NCBI RefSeq assembly: GCF_016860545.1
Contig: NZ_BNEB01000002.1
Span: 1,612,001 to 1,676,000 of the forward strand
Source of the DNA: Streptomyces asoensis
Lineage (GTDB): Bacteria; Actinomycetota; Actinomycetes; Streptomycetales; Streptomycetaceae
DNA: 64,000 nucleotides
Direction of reading: 5' to 3'
Below, one piece after another: positions 8,670 through 17,033 of this stretch; the first letter of the stretch is position 1, and each line of letters starts with the position of its first letter. Under the pieces are notes generated by a model. That model was not told the origin of the DNA. It was given only the letters and a program-made list of their open reading frames with translations, and ran no database searches. A program made the translations under genes and the position numbers.

Positions 8670-10148
8670 TCAGTCGACCGGCCAGGTGTGGGCGGGGGCG
8701 TTGAGATGCATGTAGTCGATGTACAGCCGGGTCATGCGGCGCAGCGCCTCGTGGCGGCCCACGTGCGCGAGGGCCGTGATGTGGTGCAGGGTCTCCTTCT
8801 GCCAGACCGCTCCGTTGCGGCCCGTCACGCACCGCTGCTCGATGATCCCGAGCAGCGGCTCCCGCCAGGCCGCGTCCATCCCGGACAGCTCCAGCCCCCG
8901 GTGGGCCAGCGGCAGCAGCCGCCGCAGGACGAGCTCGGGCACCGGTACCTCACCCATGCCCGGCCAGTACAGCCGGGCGTCGATGCCGTGGCGTGCCGCC
9001 GTGTGCAGGTTGTCCTCCGCGGCCCGGAACGACATCCGTGACCAGACCGGCCGCTCGTCCTCGACCAGGGCCCGGGTGAGCCCGTAGTAGAAGGCGCCGT
9101 TGGCGAGGGTGTCGGCGACGGTCGGACCGGCCGGCAGGCAGCGGTTCTCCACGCGCACGTGCGGCCGGTCGCCCGCGACGGCGTAGACCGGGCGGTTCCA
9201 GCGGTAGATGGTGCCGTTGTGCAGGGTCAGCTCGCCCAGTTCCGGCACGTCCCCCGCCGCCAGCGTCTCGCGCGGGTCCTGTTCGTCGCACAGGGGCAGC
9301 AGCGCGGGGAAATAGCGCAGGTTCTCCTCGAAGAGGTCGAACACGCTGGTGATCCAGCGCTCCCCGAACCACACCCGGGGCCGTACCCCCTGCGCCTTGA
9401 TCTCCTGCGGCCGGGTGTCGGTCGCCTGCTCGAACAGCGGGATGCGGGTCTCGTGCCAGAGTTCCTTCCCGAACAGGAAGGGGGAGTTGGCCGCCAGCGC
9501 CACCTGCACGCCCGCCACGGCCTGTGCCGCGTTCCAGTACGGGGCGAACTCCTCGGGGGAGACCTGGAGATGGAACTGCGTGCTGGTGCAGGCGGCCTCC
9601 GGTGTGATCGTGTCCGCGTAGGTCCGCAGCCGGTCGACACCGTCCAGCTCGATGTGCAGGTCCTCGCCCCGCGCGGCGAACACCTGGTCGTTGAGCAGCC
9701 GGTAGCGGGCGTTCTCCGACAGCGCCGACTCGCCCACGTCCTCCTGTCGCAGCGTCGGGAGGACACCGATCATGATCAGACGCGTGCCGACCGACCTGGC
9801 CCGCTCCTCGGCGTGGTTGAGCGCGGCACGGATCTCGGCCTCCCAGGCGTCGGGGCCGCCCTGCGTCAGCCGGCGCGGCGGTACGTTGATCTCCAGGTTG
9901 AAGCGGCCGAGCTCCGTCGACCAGGCGGGGTCCGCGATCGCCTCCAGGACGTCGCTGTTGCGCATCGCCGGCTCGGCCTCGTCGTCGACGAGGTTCAGCT
10001 CGATCTCCAGGCCCACCTGGGGCCGCTCGGCCTCGAACCGTGACTCGCGCAGCATCCGCGCGAACACGTCCAGGCACTCCTGCATCTTGATCCGGTACCG
10101 GCGGCGGTCCTCTCGGGTGAAGACCAGCGCCGGGACGTCACGTCCCAT
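8670..10148 (-). CDS. Glutamate-cysteine ligase family protein (GCS2-like)
   Basis: A 492-residue soluble protein. VGLEIELNLVDDEAEP and RFNLEINVPPRRL near the N-terminus, the STQFHLQVSPEEF segment and the later HVRVENRCLPAGP are hallmarks of the carboxylate-amine ligases related to glutamate-cysteine ligase; the E-x-E and N-x-E pairs bind Mg-ATP in this fold. Family members join an amino acid to glutamate at its gamma-carboxyl, but many actinobacterial paralogues of this ~490-residue class have no proven substrate. ATG 10148 has a strong GGGAGG site five bases upstream. There is no obvious operon partner. Confidence 0.8.
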   Translation of the reverse strand: MGRDVPALVFTREDRRRYRIKMQECLDVFARMLRESRFEAERPQVGLEIELNLVDDEAEPAMRNSDVLEAIADPAWSTELGRFNLEINVPPRRLTQGGPDAWEAEIRAALNHAEERARSVGTRLIMIGVLPTLRQEDVGESALSENARYRLLNDQVFAARGEDLHIELDGVDRLRTYADTITPEAACTSTQFHLQVSPEEFAPYWNAAQAVAGVQVALAANSPFLFGKELWHETRIPLFEQATDTRPQEIKAQGVRPRVWFGERWITSVFDLFEENLRYFPALLPLCDEQDPRETLAAGDVPELGELTLHNGTIYRWNRPVYAVAGDRPHVRVENRCLPAGPTVADTLANGAFYYGLTRALVEDERPVWSRMSFRAAEDNLHTAARHGIDARLYWPGMGEVPVPELVLRRLLPLAHRGLELSGMDAAWREPLLGIIEQRCVTGRNGAVWQKETLHHITALAHVGRHEALRRMTRLYIDYMHLNAPAHTWPVD

Positions 10149-10233
10149 CGGCCCTCCCGGCTCGCCCCTCGTCGGACGCCCCTGCCTCCAGCGTCGCACC
10201 ACCGGACGCCCCTCACCATGCGGAGCCCCGCTC

Positions 10234-11154
10234 TCAGGGCCCGGCCAGGCGGGACACCTCCCGTTCGGCGTCCCGGGCCGCCGTCCGCGCCCCGGCCACC
10301 GCCTCGCCGGCCGTCCTCCGCCGCTCCCGCGCCTCCCGCAGCTCCTCGTCGGCCCGCCCGGCGTCCTCGCGGGCCTGCCGCAACCGCTCCTCGCTCTCGC
10401 TCACGTGCCGGTGCGTCCGGTCCGCCAGGTCACGGGCCTCCTCGAGCGAGGCCTCGGCGTCGGCCCGTGCGGCCTCCAGCTCGCCGAGCCGCCGCCCGGC
10501 CTCCTCGGCCGCCCGACGGGCTTCGGCGAGCTGTTCCCGCCGACGGCGGCGCCGCTCGGCGACTTCGTCCTCGGCCCGGGACCGCGCTTCCGGCCGCTCG
10601 GGCCCCGGCCGGGCGGGCCGGCGCGCGGGACGGGCCGCCGCGCCGCCGGAGGGGAAGTCGGCCGGCGGGACGAGGGCGCTCTCCAGCCGCCCGGTGGCCC
10701 ACCGGTCCGCCGCGTCCTGGTCGGCGAGCACGGCGCGCAGGGTGGACTCCACGTCCCGCAGCGCCGTCTCCGACAGCCGGTGCCCCGCCTCCCGAGCCAG
10801 CTCGGCAGCCTGGCGCGACAGCGCGCAGACCACGCTCCGGCGCTGCTCGGACAACTCCTTGACCCCGTCGGCGTCCAGGGTCCGGTACGCCTCGCGCAGC
10901 GCCCGCCCCAGCTCCAGGAACCGCTCGCTCTCCCGCGGCTGTGTACGCAGCAGCACATTCGCCGCCCACGCGGCGAGCGTGGGGCGCCGGGCGGCGTGGA
11001 TCCGCCGGGCGTCGTCCGCCCGCCCGTCCCGCTTCGCCGCGACGGCCAGCTCCTCACGCCGGGCGACGAAGCCGGACGGCGGCGTGGCGTACAGCCCGTC
11101 GAGCAGGTCCTCCACGTCGTGCCGCGCCCCGGGCTTTCCGCCCTTTCGCACCAT
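10234..11154 (-). CDS. Coiled-coil protein of unknown function
   Basis: A 306-residue hydrophilic protein. The first ~150 residues are a compact helical region beginning MVRKGGKPG and containing LAAWAANVLLR. The rest, from about residue 190, is a long Glu/Arg/Ala-rich heptad region, almost certainly coiled coil. No membrane segment, signal or catalytic motif is seen. The start at ATG 11154 is the first where the sequence looks like protein rather than shadow; an in-frame ATG at 11190 is an alternative. It diverges from the DHA2 transporter gene. I do not recognise a function. Confidence 0.75.
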   Translation of the reverse strand: MVRKGGKPGARHDVEDLLDGLYATPPSGFVARREELAVAAKRDGRADDARRIHAARRPTLAAWAANVLLRTQPRESERFLELGRALREAYRTLDADGVKELSEQRRSVVCALSRQAAELAREAGHRLSETALRDVESTLRAVLADQDAADRWATGRLESALVPPADFPSGGAAARPARRPARPGPERPEARSRAEDEVAERRRRRREQLAEARRAAEEAGRRLGELEAARADAEASLEEARDLADRTHRHVSESEERLRQAREDAGRADEELREARERRRTAGEAVAGARTAARDAEREVSRLAGP

Positions 11155-11294
11155 GACCAGCAGATTCCACCCGGCCGGGCGCCCGCGCATCCCGGGGCCC
11201 GGCCGTGGTGCGGCACCCGCACGCACGGGGAACGCCGACGGGCGCACCGGATGCGTCGTCAGGGCGGCGGGAGCAGACTGAGGGCGTGACTGGC

Positions 11295-12920
11295 ATGTAC
11301 ACCAAACAGCAGGCGGGGGCGCCCGGTGATGCGTCCGCACCCTCGCAGTCGGTGGCACTCGCGGCCATGATGTTCGCGGTCGCGATGACGTTCATCGACC
11401 AGACCATCGTGGCGATCGCCGCGCCGGACATCGTCAGCGAACTGGGTCTGTCCGCCTCCGGCATGCAGTGGGTGGTCAACGCCTATCTCCTCGCCCTGGC
11501 CGCGTTCTTCGCGCTGGGTGGACGTCTCGCGGACCTGCTGGGCCCCCGGCGCGTCGTCGTCGTGGGCACCCTGGTGTTCGTCGTGTCGTCCGTCCTGTGC
11601 GGCTGCGTGCCCCGAGGCGACTACGCACTGGCCTGGCTCGTGGTCTTCCGGTCGACGCAGGGGCTGGGTGCCGCCCTGCTCTTCCCCGCCGCGCTCGCGG
11701 TCGTCGTGGCGGTCTTCCCGGTGGAGCGACGCGGTCGCGCGCTGGCTCTGTTCTTCGGCGTCACCGGCGCGCTCACCGCGATCGGACCGCTGCTCGGCGG
11801 CTGGCTCACGGACTGGACCTGGCGGGCGATCTTCTGGGTCAACGTACCCGTGGCGATCGTCGCGTTGATCCTGACGGCGCTCGCCCATGTGTCGGACCGC
11901 CGCCGCGAAGAATCCCTGGACGTGCGGGGCGCGGTCCTCATCGCGATCGGCATGGGCGCGAGCGTCCTCGGGTTCCAGCAGGCGTCTGCCTGGGGCTGGG
12001 ACAGCGTGCTCACCTGGGTCTGCATCGTGGGCGGTCTCGCCGTGCTGTGGCTGTTCTGCCGGTACGAACTGCGCACCGCCCACCCGCTGGTCAGGCTCGC
12101 CGTCTTCCGCGACCGTGCCTTCGTGGTGGACGGGCTCGTGCTGTTCTTCGCCATGCTCGCGTTCGTCCCGCTGTTCTTCTTCGCCTCCGTCTACGCGCAG
12201 GTGTCCCTGAGCGCCTCGCCCAACCAGGCGGCCCTGTACCTGCTGTACTTCTTCGTCGGGTTCGCGCTGGCCTCGCAGTGGGGCGGGCGGATCCTCGACA
12301 AGCGGGGCGCGCGGCCGGCCATGAAGACCGGGTGTCTGGTGGGCGCCGTGGGGTTCGCGCTCTGGGCGGGCAAACTCACCGACCTGTCCATGCACGACCA
12401 GTGGCCCTACGCCGCCCTCTCGGGGGCCGGGATCGGCTTCATCCTCGCGCCCGCCTCGACCGACGCCGTCAACCGGGCGATCGACGCCTCGTACGGGGAG
12501 GTCACCGGCATCACGCAGACCATCCGCAACTACGCGGCGAGCGTGGGCCTCGCCATCTTCGGCACCCTGCTGACCCACTCCATGACCGACAACGTCCGCG
12601 ACACGCTGGAGTCGCGCGGTGTGCCCCCGGCGACCGCCGACAGCGCGGCGCGGGGCGTCGCCGAGGCGATCACCGGCAACGCCGACGACCGGCAGCTCAC
12701 CGGCTCCGGCCCGGTCGCGCGGACGGTGGAGCAGGCGATGTCCTCGATCCGGGCGGACTTCGCCGAGGCCAACCAGTACGTGTTCTACGGGATGGCGATC
12801 GCCCTCGGCATCGGCTACCTGTGCGCCCTGCGGCATCCCGGCGGCACGATCGGCACGGAGCGGAACGAGGCGGCACCGGCACCCGGCGACCGCACGCCGG
12901 CCGGCGGCCGTCCTTCCTGA
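11295..12920 (+). CDS. DHA2-family MFS drug exporter
   Basis: A 541-residue, 14-helix major facilitator of the EmrB/QacA type. The N-terminal helix motif FIDQTIVAIAAPDI (motif D1 of 14-helix exporters) and GRLADLLGPRRVVV (motif A, loop 2-3) are both clear, followed by motif C-like GALTAIGPLLGGWLTD. It should export cationic or hydrophobic compounds using proton motive force; the substrate is unknown. ATG 11295 sits ten bases after GAGGG; a GTG at 11286 in the same frame is equally possible. No TetR or MarR gene is adjacent. Confidence 0.9.
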   Translation: MYTKQQAGAPGDASAPSQSVALAAMMFAVAMTFIDQTIVAIAAPDIVSELGLSASGMQWVVNAYLLALAAFFALGGRLADLLGPRRVVVVGTLVFVVSSVLCGCVPRGDYALAWLVVFRSTQGLGAALLFPAALAVVVAVFPVERRGRALALFFGVTGALTAIGPLLGGWLTDWTWRAIFWVNVPVAIVALILTALAHVSDRRREESLDVRGAVLIAIGMGASVLGFQQASAWGWDSVLTWVCIVGGLAVLWLFCRYELRTAHPLVRLAVFRDRAFVVDGLVLFFAMLAFVPLFFFASVYAQVSLSASPNQAALYLLYFFVGFALASQWGGRILDKRGARPAMKTGCLVGAVGFALWAGKLTDLSMHDQWPYAALSGAGIGFILAPASTDAVNRAIDASYGEVTGITQTIRNYAASVGLAIFGTLLTHSMTDNVRDTLESRGVPPATADSAARGVAEAITGNADDRQLTGSGPVARTVEQAMSSIRADFAEANQYVFYGMAIALGIGYLCALRHPGGTIGTERNEAAPAPGDRTPAGGRPS

Positions 12921-13028
12921 CGGGGACGCGGGCCGGGGCGACGGCGGCAGGAGGCAGCCGGGAACGACGGCGGCGGGCCCGGCGGTACCGGAGCCGGGGA
13001 AACGCGCGGCCTCCCCGGCCCGCGCGGG

Positions 13029-13118
13029 TCAGCGGCTGCGAAAGACGCTGGTCGTGAAGAATCCCGTGGCCGCGGCGCTGAGCAGGGCACAGACGGCGAA
13101 GAGGGCGGTACGTCGCAT
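13029..13118 (-). CDS. 29-residue membrane or exported microprotein
   Basis: A very small frame starting at ATG 13118, preceded by a GGAAAGG ribosome-binding sequence at workable spacing. The protein starts MRRTALFAVCALL and is one hydrophobic helix with a basic N-terminus and an FRSR tail, so it should insert in the membrane. It lies alone between two MFS genes. Evidence is limited to the ribosome-binding site, codon bias and helix; it could be a leader peptide or a chance frame. Confidence 0.4.
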   Translation of the reverse strand: MRRTALFAVCALLSAAATGFFTTSVFRSR

Positions 13119-13392
13119 CGGGGGGCCTTTCCGGTGAGGACGGTCGGTCGTCCGGGGGACGGGTTCTGCACAACGCCGGCCGCCCCCGTCCCGCTTCGCC
13201 GCGCGCCCCACCCCCACCCGTACGGATGCGGCCAAGCGGGTCCGTACGCCCGGGAACCCGCTCCCGCCGGCCGGGCGGTTTGCGCGTCCGGCCGGCCCGT
13301 TCCGCGGCGCGCCGAGCGGCTCCGCGACAGCCCGGCCGGCGGACACCGGCCCGTCCCGTACGGCGCCCGGGGGCCGTCGGCCGGGCGGCGGT

Positions 13393-14592
13393 TCAGCTGT
13401 TCGCCTCCTGCGTCCGCACCGGCCGCCGCAGCAGATAGGCGGCCGCGCCGGAGACGAGGACGGCCATGCAGGCGATGAACACCAGCCCGGCGCCCTCGAG
13501 TCCGAGGGGACCGACCAGCACGCCCACACCGATCACCGGCAACGAGATGCCCGTGTAGGCCACCACGAACAGCGCCGAGATCACCGCCGCCCGCCGGTCC
13601 GCCGGAGACGCACCGGCCACCGCGGACAGCGCCCCGCGGAACGCCAGCCCCTGCCCGCCCCCGCCCACGAGGGCGCTCAGCACCACCAGGGCCAGCGAGT
13701 CCCACAGCAGCGCGCCCGCGAGCAGCGCCAGTCCGGTCAGCAGCGCCGCGCTGCCCAGCGGCAGCGACCGGCCGACCCCGACCCGCCCGACCACCGACTG
13801 CCCGGCGGTGGAGGCGAAGAAGGCCAGCGCGACGACCAGACCGCTCACCGCGTGGTTGTCCACGTCCAGCGATTCGGCGAGGAACGCAGGGCTGACAGAG
13901 GTGAACACGCCGAACAGCGCGAACCCGACGAACGAGGCGATCGCCGCCGGTCCGAACACCGGCCGCACCCGCGGCGGCAGGCCGGGTCGCTGCGGCCGCA
14001 CGGCGCTCACCGGCGCTCGGTCGCGCACGGTCTCCGGAAGCCGCAGGACGACGGCGACGGAGCAGGCCACCAGGGCCAGATGCACGGCGAACGGCAGGTA
14101 CAGCGGCCAGGCGGCGTACTGCGCCAGCAGTCCGGCGAGCAACGGCCCGCAGCCCAGGCCGCCCATGTTGGCGGCGGTCGCGACGAAGGTGGCCCGTGAC
14201 CCGCCGCCGGACGGCGCCAGGTCCATCACGTACGCCGTGGCCGCCCCGGTGAACAGACCGGCGGACAGCCCCGACAGCAGCCGCCCCGCGTACAGCCAGC
14301 CGACGCCGGTGGCGGCGAGGAAGCAGAGGGCGCTCGCCGCCGCGCAGCCCAGGCCGACCAGCAGCACCGGCCGTCTGCCCACCGTGTCCGAGGCGTTGCC
14401 GGCCAGCAGCAGCACACCGATGACCCCGAAGGCGTACACGGCGTAGACGACCGTGACGGTCAGCTCCGAGAAGCCGAACTTCTCCCGGTACAGGCCGTAG
14501 AGAGGGGTCGGCAGCGTGGTGCCGGCCATGCACACGGCGAAGACGGCGCCGCCGAGCAGACAGGGGAGCCATCCTCGCCGTTCACGGTCCAT
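13393..14592 (-). CDS. 12-helix MFS transporter
   Basis: A 399-residue major facilitator. The loop 2-3 motif GNASDTVGRRPVLLVGL (motif A) and GRLLSGLSAGLFTGAATAYV are typical of drug/H+ antiporters of the DHA1 type, and a hydrophobic 12-helix pattern runs throughout. The first helix carries TTLPTPLYGLY, as in several actinobacterial efflux MFS proteins. The substrate is unknown. Start ATG 14592. It is followed at a distance by the microprotein gene on the same strand. Confidence 0.88.
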   Translation of the reverse strand: MDRERRGWLPCLLGGAVFAVCMAGTTLPTPLYGLYREKFGFSELTVTVVYAVYAFGVIGVLLLAGNASDTVGRRPVLLVGLGCAAASALCFLAATGVGWLYAGRLLSGLSAGLFTGAATAYVMDLAPSGGGSRATFVATAANMGGLGCGPLLAGLLAQYAAWPLYLPFAVHLALVACSVAVVLRLPETVRDRAPVSAVRPQRPGLPPRVRPVFGPAAIASFVGFALFGVFTSVSPAFLAESLDVDNHAVSGLVVALAFFASTAGQSVVGRVGVGRSLPLGSAALLTGLALLAGALLWDSLALVVLSALVGGGGQGLAFRGALSAVAGASPADRRAAVISALFVVAYTGISLPVIGVGVLVGPLGLEGAGLVFIACMAVLVSGAAAYLLRRPVRTQEANS

Positions 14593-14655
14593 GCGGGCGA
14601 CAGTAACCCCGGACGCGGCCGCCCGCGGCCGGGCGGGACGGGACCCGCCGCCCCG

Positions 14656-15075
14656 TCAGCCGCCGCCCGGGGAAGGCGGCGACAGACGTCCGCGGTCGAA
14701 CCAGTCCCTGGCCCGCTCCCCGCCGACGAGACCCACCAGCAGGGCGCCCGCGGCCGATCCGGCGCTCCACGCGGCGTGATGGACCAGTCCCGCGGCCGCG
14801 CCCGCCACGGCGAAGCCCCAGCCGACGGCCGCGGCGGCCCTGCGCACCCGGCCGCCGCCCTCGGCGAACCGCGCCGCGACGGCCAGCGCCGTCACCGCGG
14901 TCGCTCCGCACGCGGCGGCCGCGAGCAGCAGCACGGCGAGGACCGGGCCGCCCAGCGCACCGGACTCGAAGCCGGCCGCGGCGACCGCCAACCGTCCGGC
15001 GCAGACGAGGCCCGACACGCCCAGCAGGAGGAGCAGAGCGCGGGCGCACCGTGCGGTGCCGGGCATTCGGGTCAT
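14656..15075 (-). CDS. Small four-helix membrane protein of unknown function
   Basis: A 139-residue protein with about four hydrophobic segments (around 10-32, 42-66, 78-100 and 104-118) and a polar tail containing ERARDWFDRGR. ATG 15075 has GGAAG eight bases upstream. It diverges from the sigma-CAP gene across 269 bases. No motif identifies a function. Confidence 0.65.
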   Translation of the reverse strand: MTRMPGTARCARALLLLLGVSGLVCAGRLAVAAAGFESGALGGPVLAVLLLAAAACGATAVTALAVAARFAEGGGRVRRAAAAVGWGFAVAGAAAGLVHHAAWSAGSAAGALLVGLVGGERARDWFDRGRLSPPSPGGG

Positions 15076-15344
15076 CAGGGGATCTTCCGGGAAGGGCGGG
15101 CGTCGGCACCGGCGGTGCGCGAGACGCGACCGGCCGGCCGGGCCACCGTAGTCGCGCCGCCCGCGCCCCGGCACCCCTCGGACGAAGGCGGCGACCGGGA
15201 TGTGACGGCCCTCCTTGCACGGACGCCATCGCACCGGTGAGTCTCTCCTCGCACGAATTTCCGAGGAACTGTTATCCGGCGCGTCCACAGGGATCCCCCA
15301 TGTGACGGACAACAGCGTCCGGCGTCGAGGACAGGGAAGTCGCA

Positions 15345-16997
15345 ATGAGTACACGGCACACGGCGGAGGCGCTGGTCACCGCTGCACGATCGGGCGACCA
15401 GGCGGCCCAGGACGCGCTCGTCGGTGCGTACCTCCCGCTCGTCTACAACATCGTGGGCCGGGCGCTGAACGGCTCCGTGGACGTGGACGACGTCGTGCAG
15501 GACACCATGCTGCGCGTCCTGGACTCGCTGGACGGACTGCGGGACCCGGCGAGCTTCCGCTCCTGGCTGGTGGCGATCGCGATGAACCAGGTGCGGGCGC
15601 ACTGGCACCGGCAGCAGCCCGCCCAGGGCGCGATGGACGAGGCCGACGACGTCGCCGACCCGGGCGCCGACTTCGTCGACCTGACGATCGTCCAGCTCCA
15701 GTTGTCCGGCCAGCGGCAGGAGACCGCACGCGCGACCCGCTGGCTGGAGCCCGACGACCGCGGACTGCTGTCCTTGTGGTGGCTGGAGTGCGCGGGCGAA
15801 CTGACCCGCCCCGAGATCGCCGCGGCCCTCGCCCTGTCGCCGCAGCACACGGCGGTCCGCGTCCAGCGGATGAAGGCTCAGCTGGAGGCGGCCCGTGTCG
15901 TGGTGCGGGCGCTGGACGCGCGCCCGCAGTGCCAGGAACTGCGCGCCGAACTCGCGGGCTGGGACGGCCGGCCCTCGGCGCTGTGGCGCAAGCGCGTCGC
16001 CCGGCACGCGCGCGGCTGCGCCCGGTGCTCGGGCCTGTGGAGCGGGCTGATGCCCGCCGAAGGGCTGCTGGCGGGGCTGGCGCTGGTCGGCGTGTCGTCC
16101 GCGCTCCTGGCGAGGACCGGCTCCGCCGCGGGCACGGCGGTCGCCGCCGGCTCGGCCTCCCCGCTCGACGGGACCGAGGACCTGGGCGGACTCGTCCCCC
16201 CGGTCGGTCACCGTGCCGCCAGGGACCGGACCGGCTCCCGGGCCGACGCCCGGCGCAGGCGGCGCACCCGGCGCAGGGCGGTCGGCGGCGCGGTCGTGGC
16301 CGCCTGCGTGGCGGGCGGGGGCTTCTGGTACTTCGGCACCCAGCCCGACGACGGCACGCAGAAGAGCACCGCCGTGCAGCCCGCGGACGACGTGCTCGTC
16401 ACCGGCAGTCCCACCCCGGACGCCGCCCGCGGCGCCTCGCCGTCGCCTTCCTCCTCGCCCACCCCGTCCCCGTCCGCGTCGGCGTCGAAGTCGCCTGCCG
16501 CCGGCTCGAAGCCTTCGCCGCGCGCGAGCAGGACCGCGTCGGCGGCGGCCCCCGTCAAGTCGCCCGAGCCCGAGCGGTCCGCGTCCAGGACCCCGATCGT
16601 CATGTCCGGTTCGTCGTCCCGCTCCAGCCAGGTGATCGCCCTGGTCAACGAGGAGCGGGCGAAGGCGGGCTGCGGCCCCCTCACCGAGGACCCCCAGCTG
16701 CGCCGGTCCGCCCAGGGCCACTCCGACGACATGGCCGCCCGCGACTTCTTCGACCACGTCAACCCCGACGGGGCCGACCCCGGTCAGCGCATCACCGCCG
16801 CCGGGTACCGCTGGTCCACCTACGGCGAGAACATAGCCAAGGGGCAGCAGACGGCCGAGTCGGTGATGACGTCCTGGATGAACAGCGAGGGCCACCGCGC
16901 CAACATCCTGAACTGCTCCTTCAAGAACATCGGCATCGGGATCCACGACGGGTCCGGCGGCCCGTGGTGGACCCAGAACTTCGGCGCAAAGCTGTGA
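15345..16997 (+). CDS. Membrane-spanning ECF-type sigma factor with extracellular CAP domain
   Basis: A 550-residue mosaic. Residues 5-190 carry sigma region 2 (LVYNIVGRALNGSVDVDDVVQDTMLRV) and region 4 (LTRPEIAAALALSPQHTAVRVQRMK). Next comes an anti-sigma-like zinc motif, C196 then H221-x3-C225-x2-C228, and hydrophobic segments at about 236-256 and 296-316. A long Ser/Pro/Lys linker leads to a C-terminal CAP/SCP domain (about 428-550; HSDDMAARDFFDHVNP, GENIAKG, SWMNSEGHRANIL). Sigma and zinc finger would be cytoplasmic and CAP outside, so the protein may sense the wall or exterior and release the sigma part by proteolysis. ATG 15345 follows GGGAAG. No separate anti-sigma gene is adjacent. 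Confidence 0.9.
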   Translation: MSTRHTAEALVTAARSGDQAAQDALVGAYLPLVYNIVGRALNGSVDVDDVVQDTMLRVLDSLDGLRDPASFRSWLVAIAMNQVRAHWHRQQPAQGAMDEADDVADPGADFVDLTIVQLQLSGQRQETARATRWLEPDDRGLLSLWWLECAGELTRPEIAAALALSPQHTAVRVQRMKAQLEAARVVVRALDARPQCQELRAELAGWDGRPSALWRKRVARHARGCARCSGLWSGLMPAEGLLAGLALVGVSSALLARTGSAAGTAVAAGSASPLDGTEDLGGLVPPVGHRAARDRTGSRADARRRRRTRRRAVGGAVVAACVAGGGFWYFGTQPDDGTQKSTAVQPADDVLVTGSPTPDAARGASPSPSSSPTPSPSASASKSPAAGSKPSPRASRTASAAAPVKSPEPERSASRTPIVMSGSSSRSSQVIALVNEERAKAGCGPLTEDPQLRRSAQGHSDDMAARDFFDHVNPDGADPGQRITAAGYRWSTYGENIAKGQQTAESVMTSWMNSEGHRANILNCSFKNIGIGIHDGSGGPWWTQNFGAKL

Positions 16998-17000
16998 CCC

Positions 17001-17028
17001 GGTGCGGGGCGGGCGGCCGCCCCGCACC
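17001..17028. terminator. Bidirectional hairpin between convergent genes
   Basis: A perfect 12-base stem (GGTGCGGGGCGG / CCGCCCCGCACC) with a 4-base loop, exactly filling the gap between the sigma-CAP stop and the stop of the large leftward gene. It should terminate transcription from both sides. Confidence 0.7.
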
Positions 17029-17033
17029 AGGGC

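Noticed and set aside
15264..15290. GGAACT-like element upstream of the sigma-CAP gene as an ECF autoregulated promoter
   Set aside because: The best CGTC -10 candidate is only about 12 bases away instead of the usual 16-17, so the match is not convincing.
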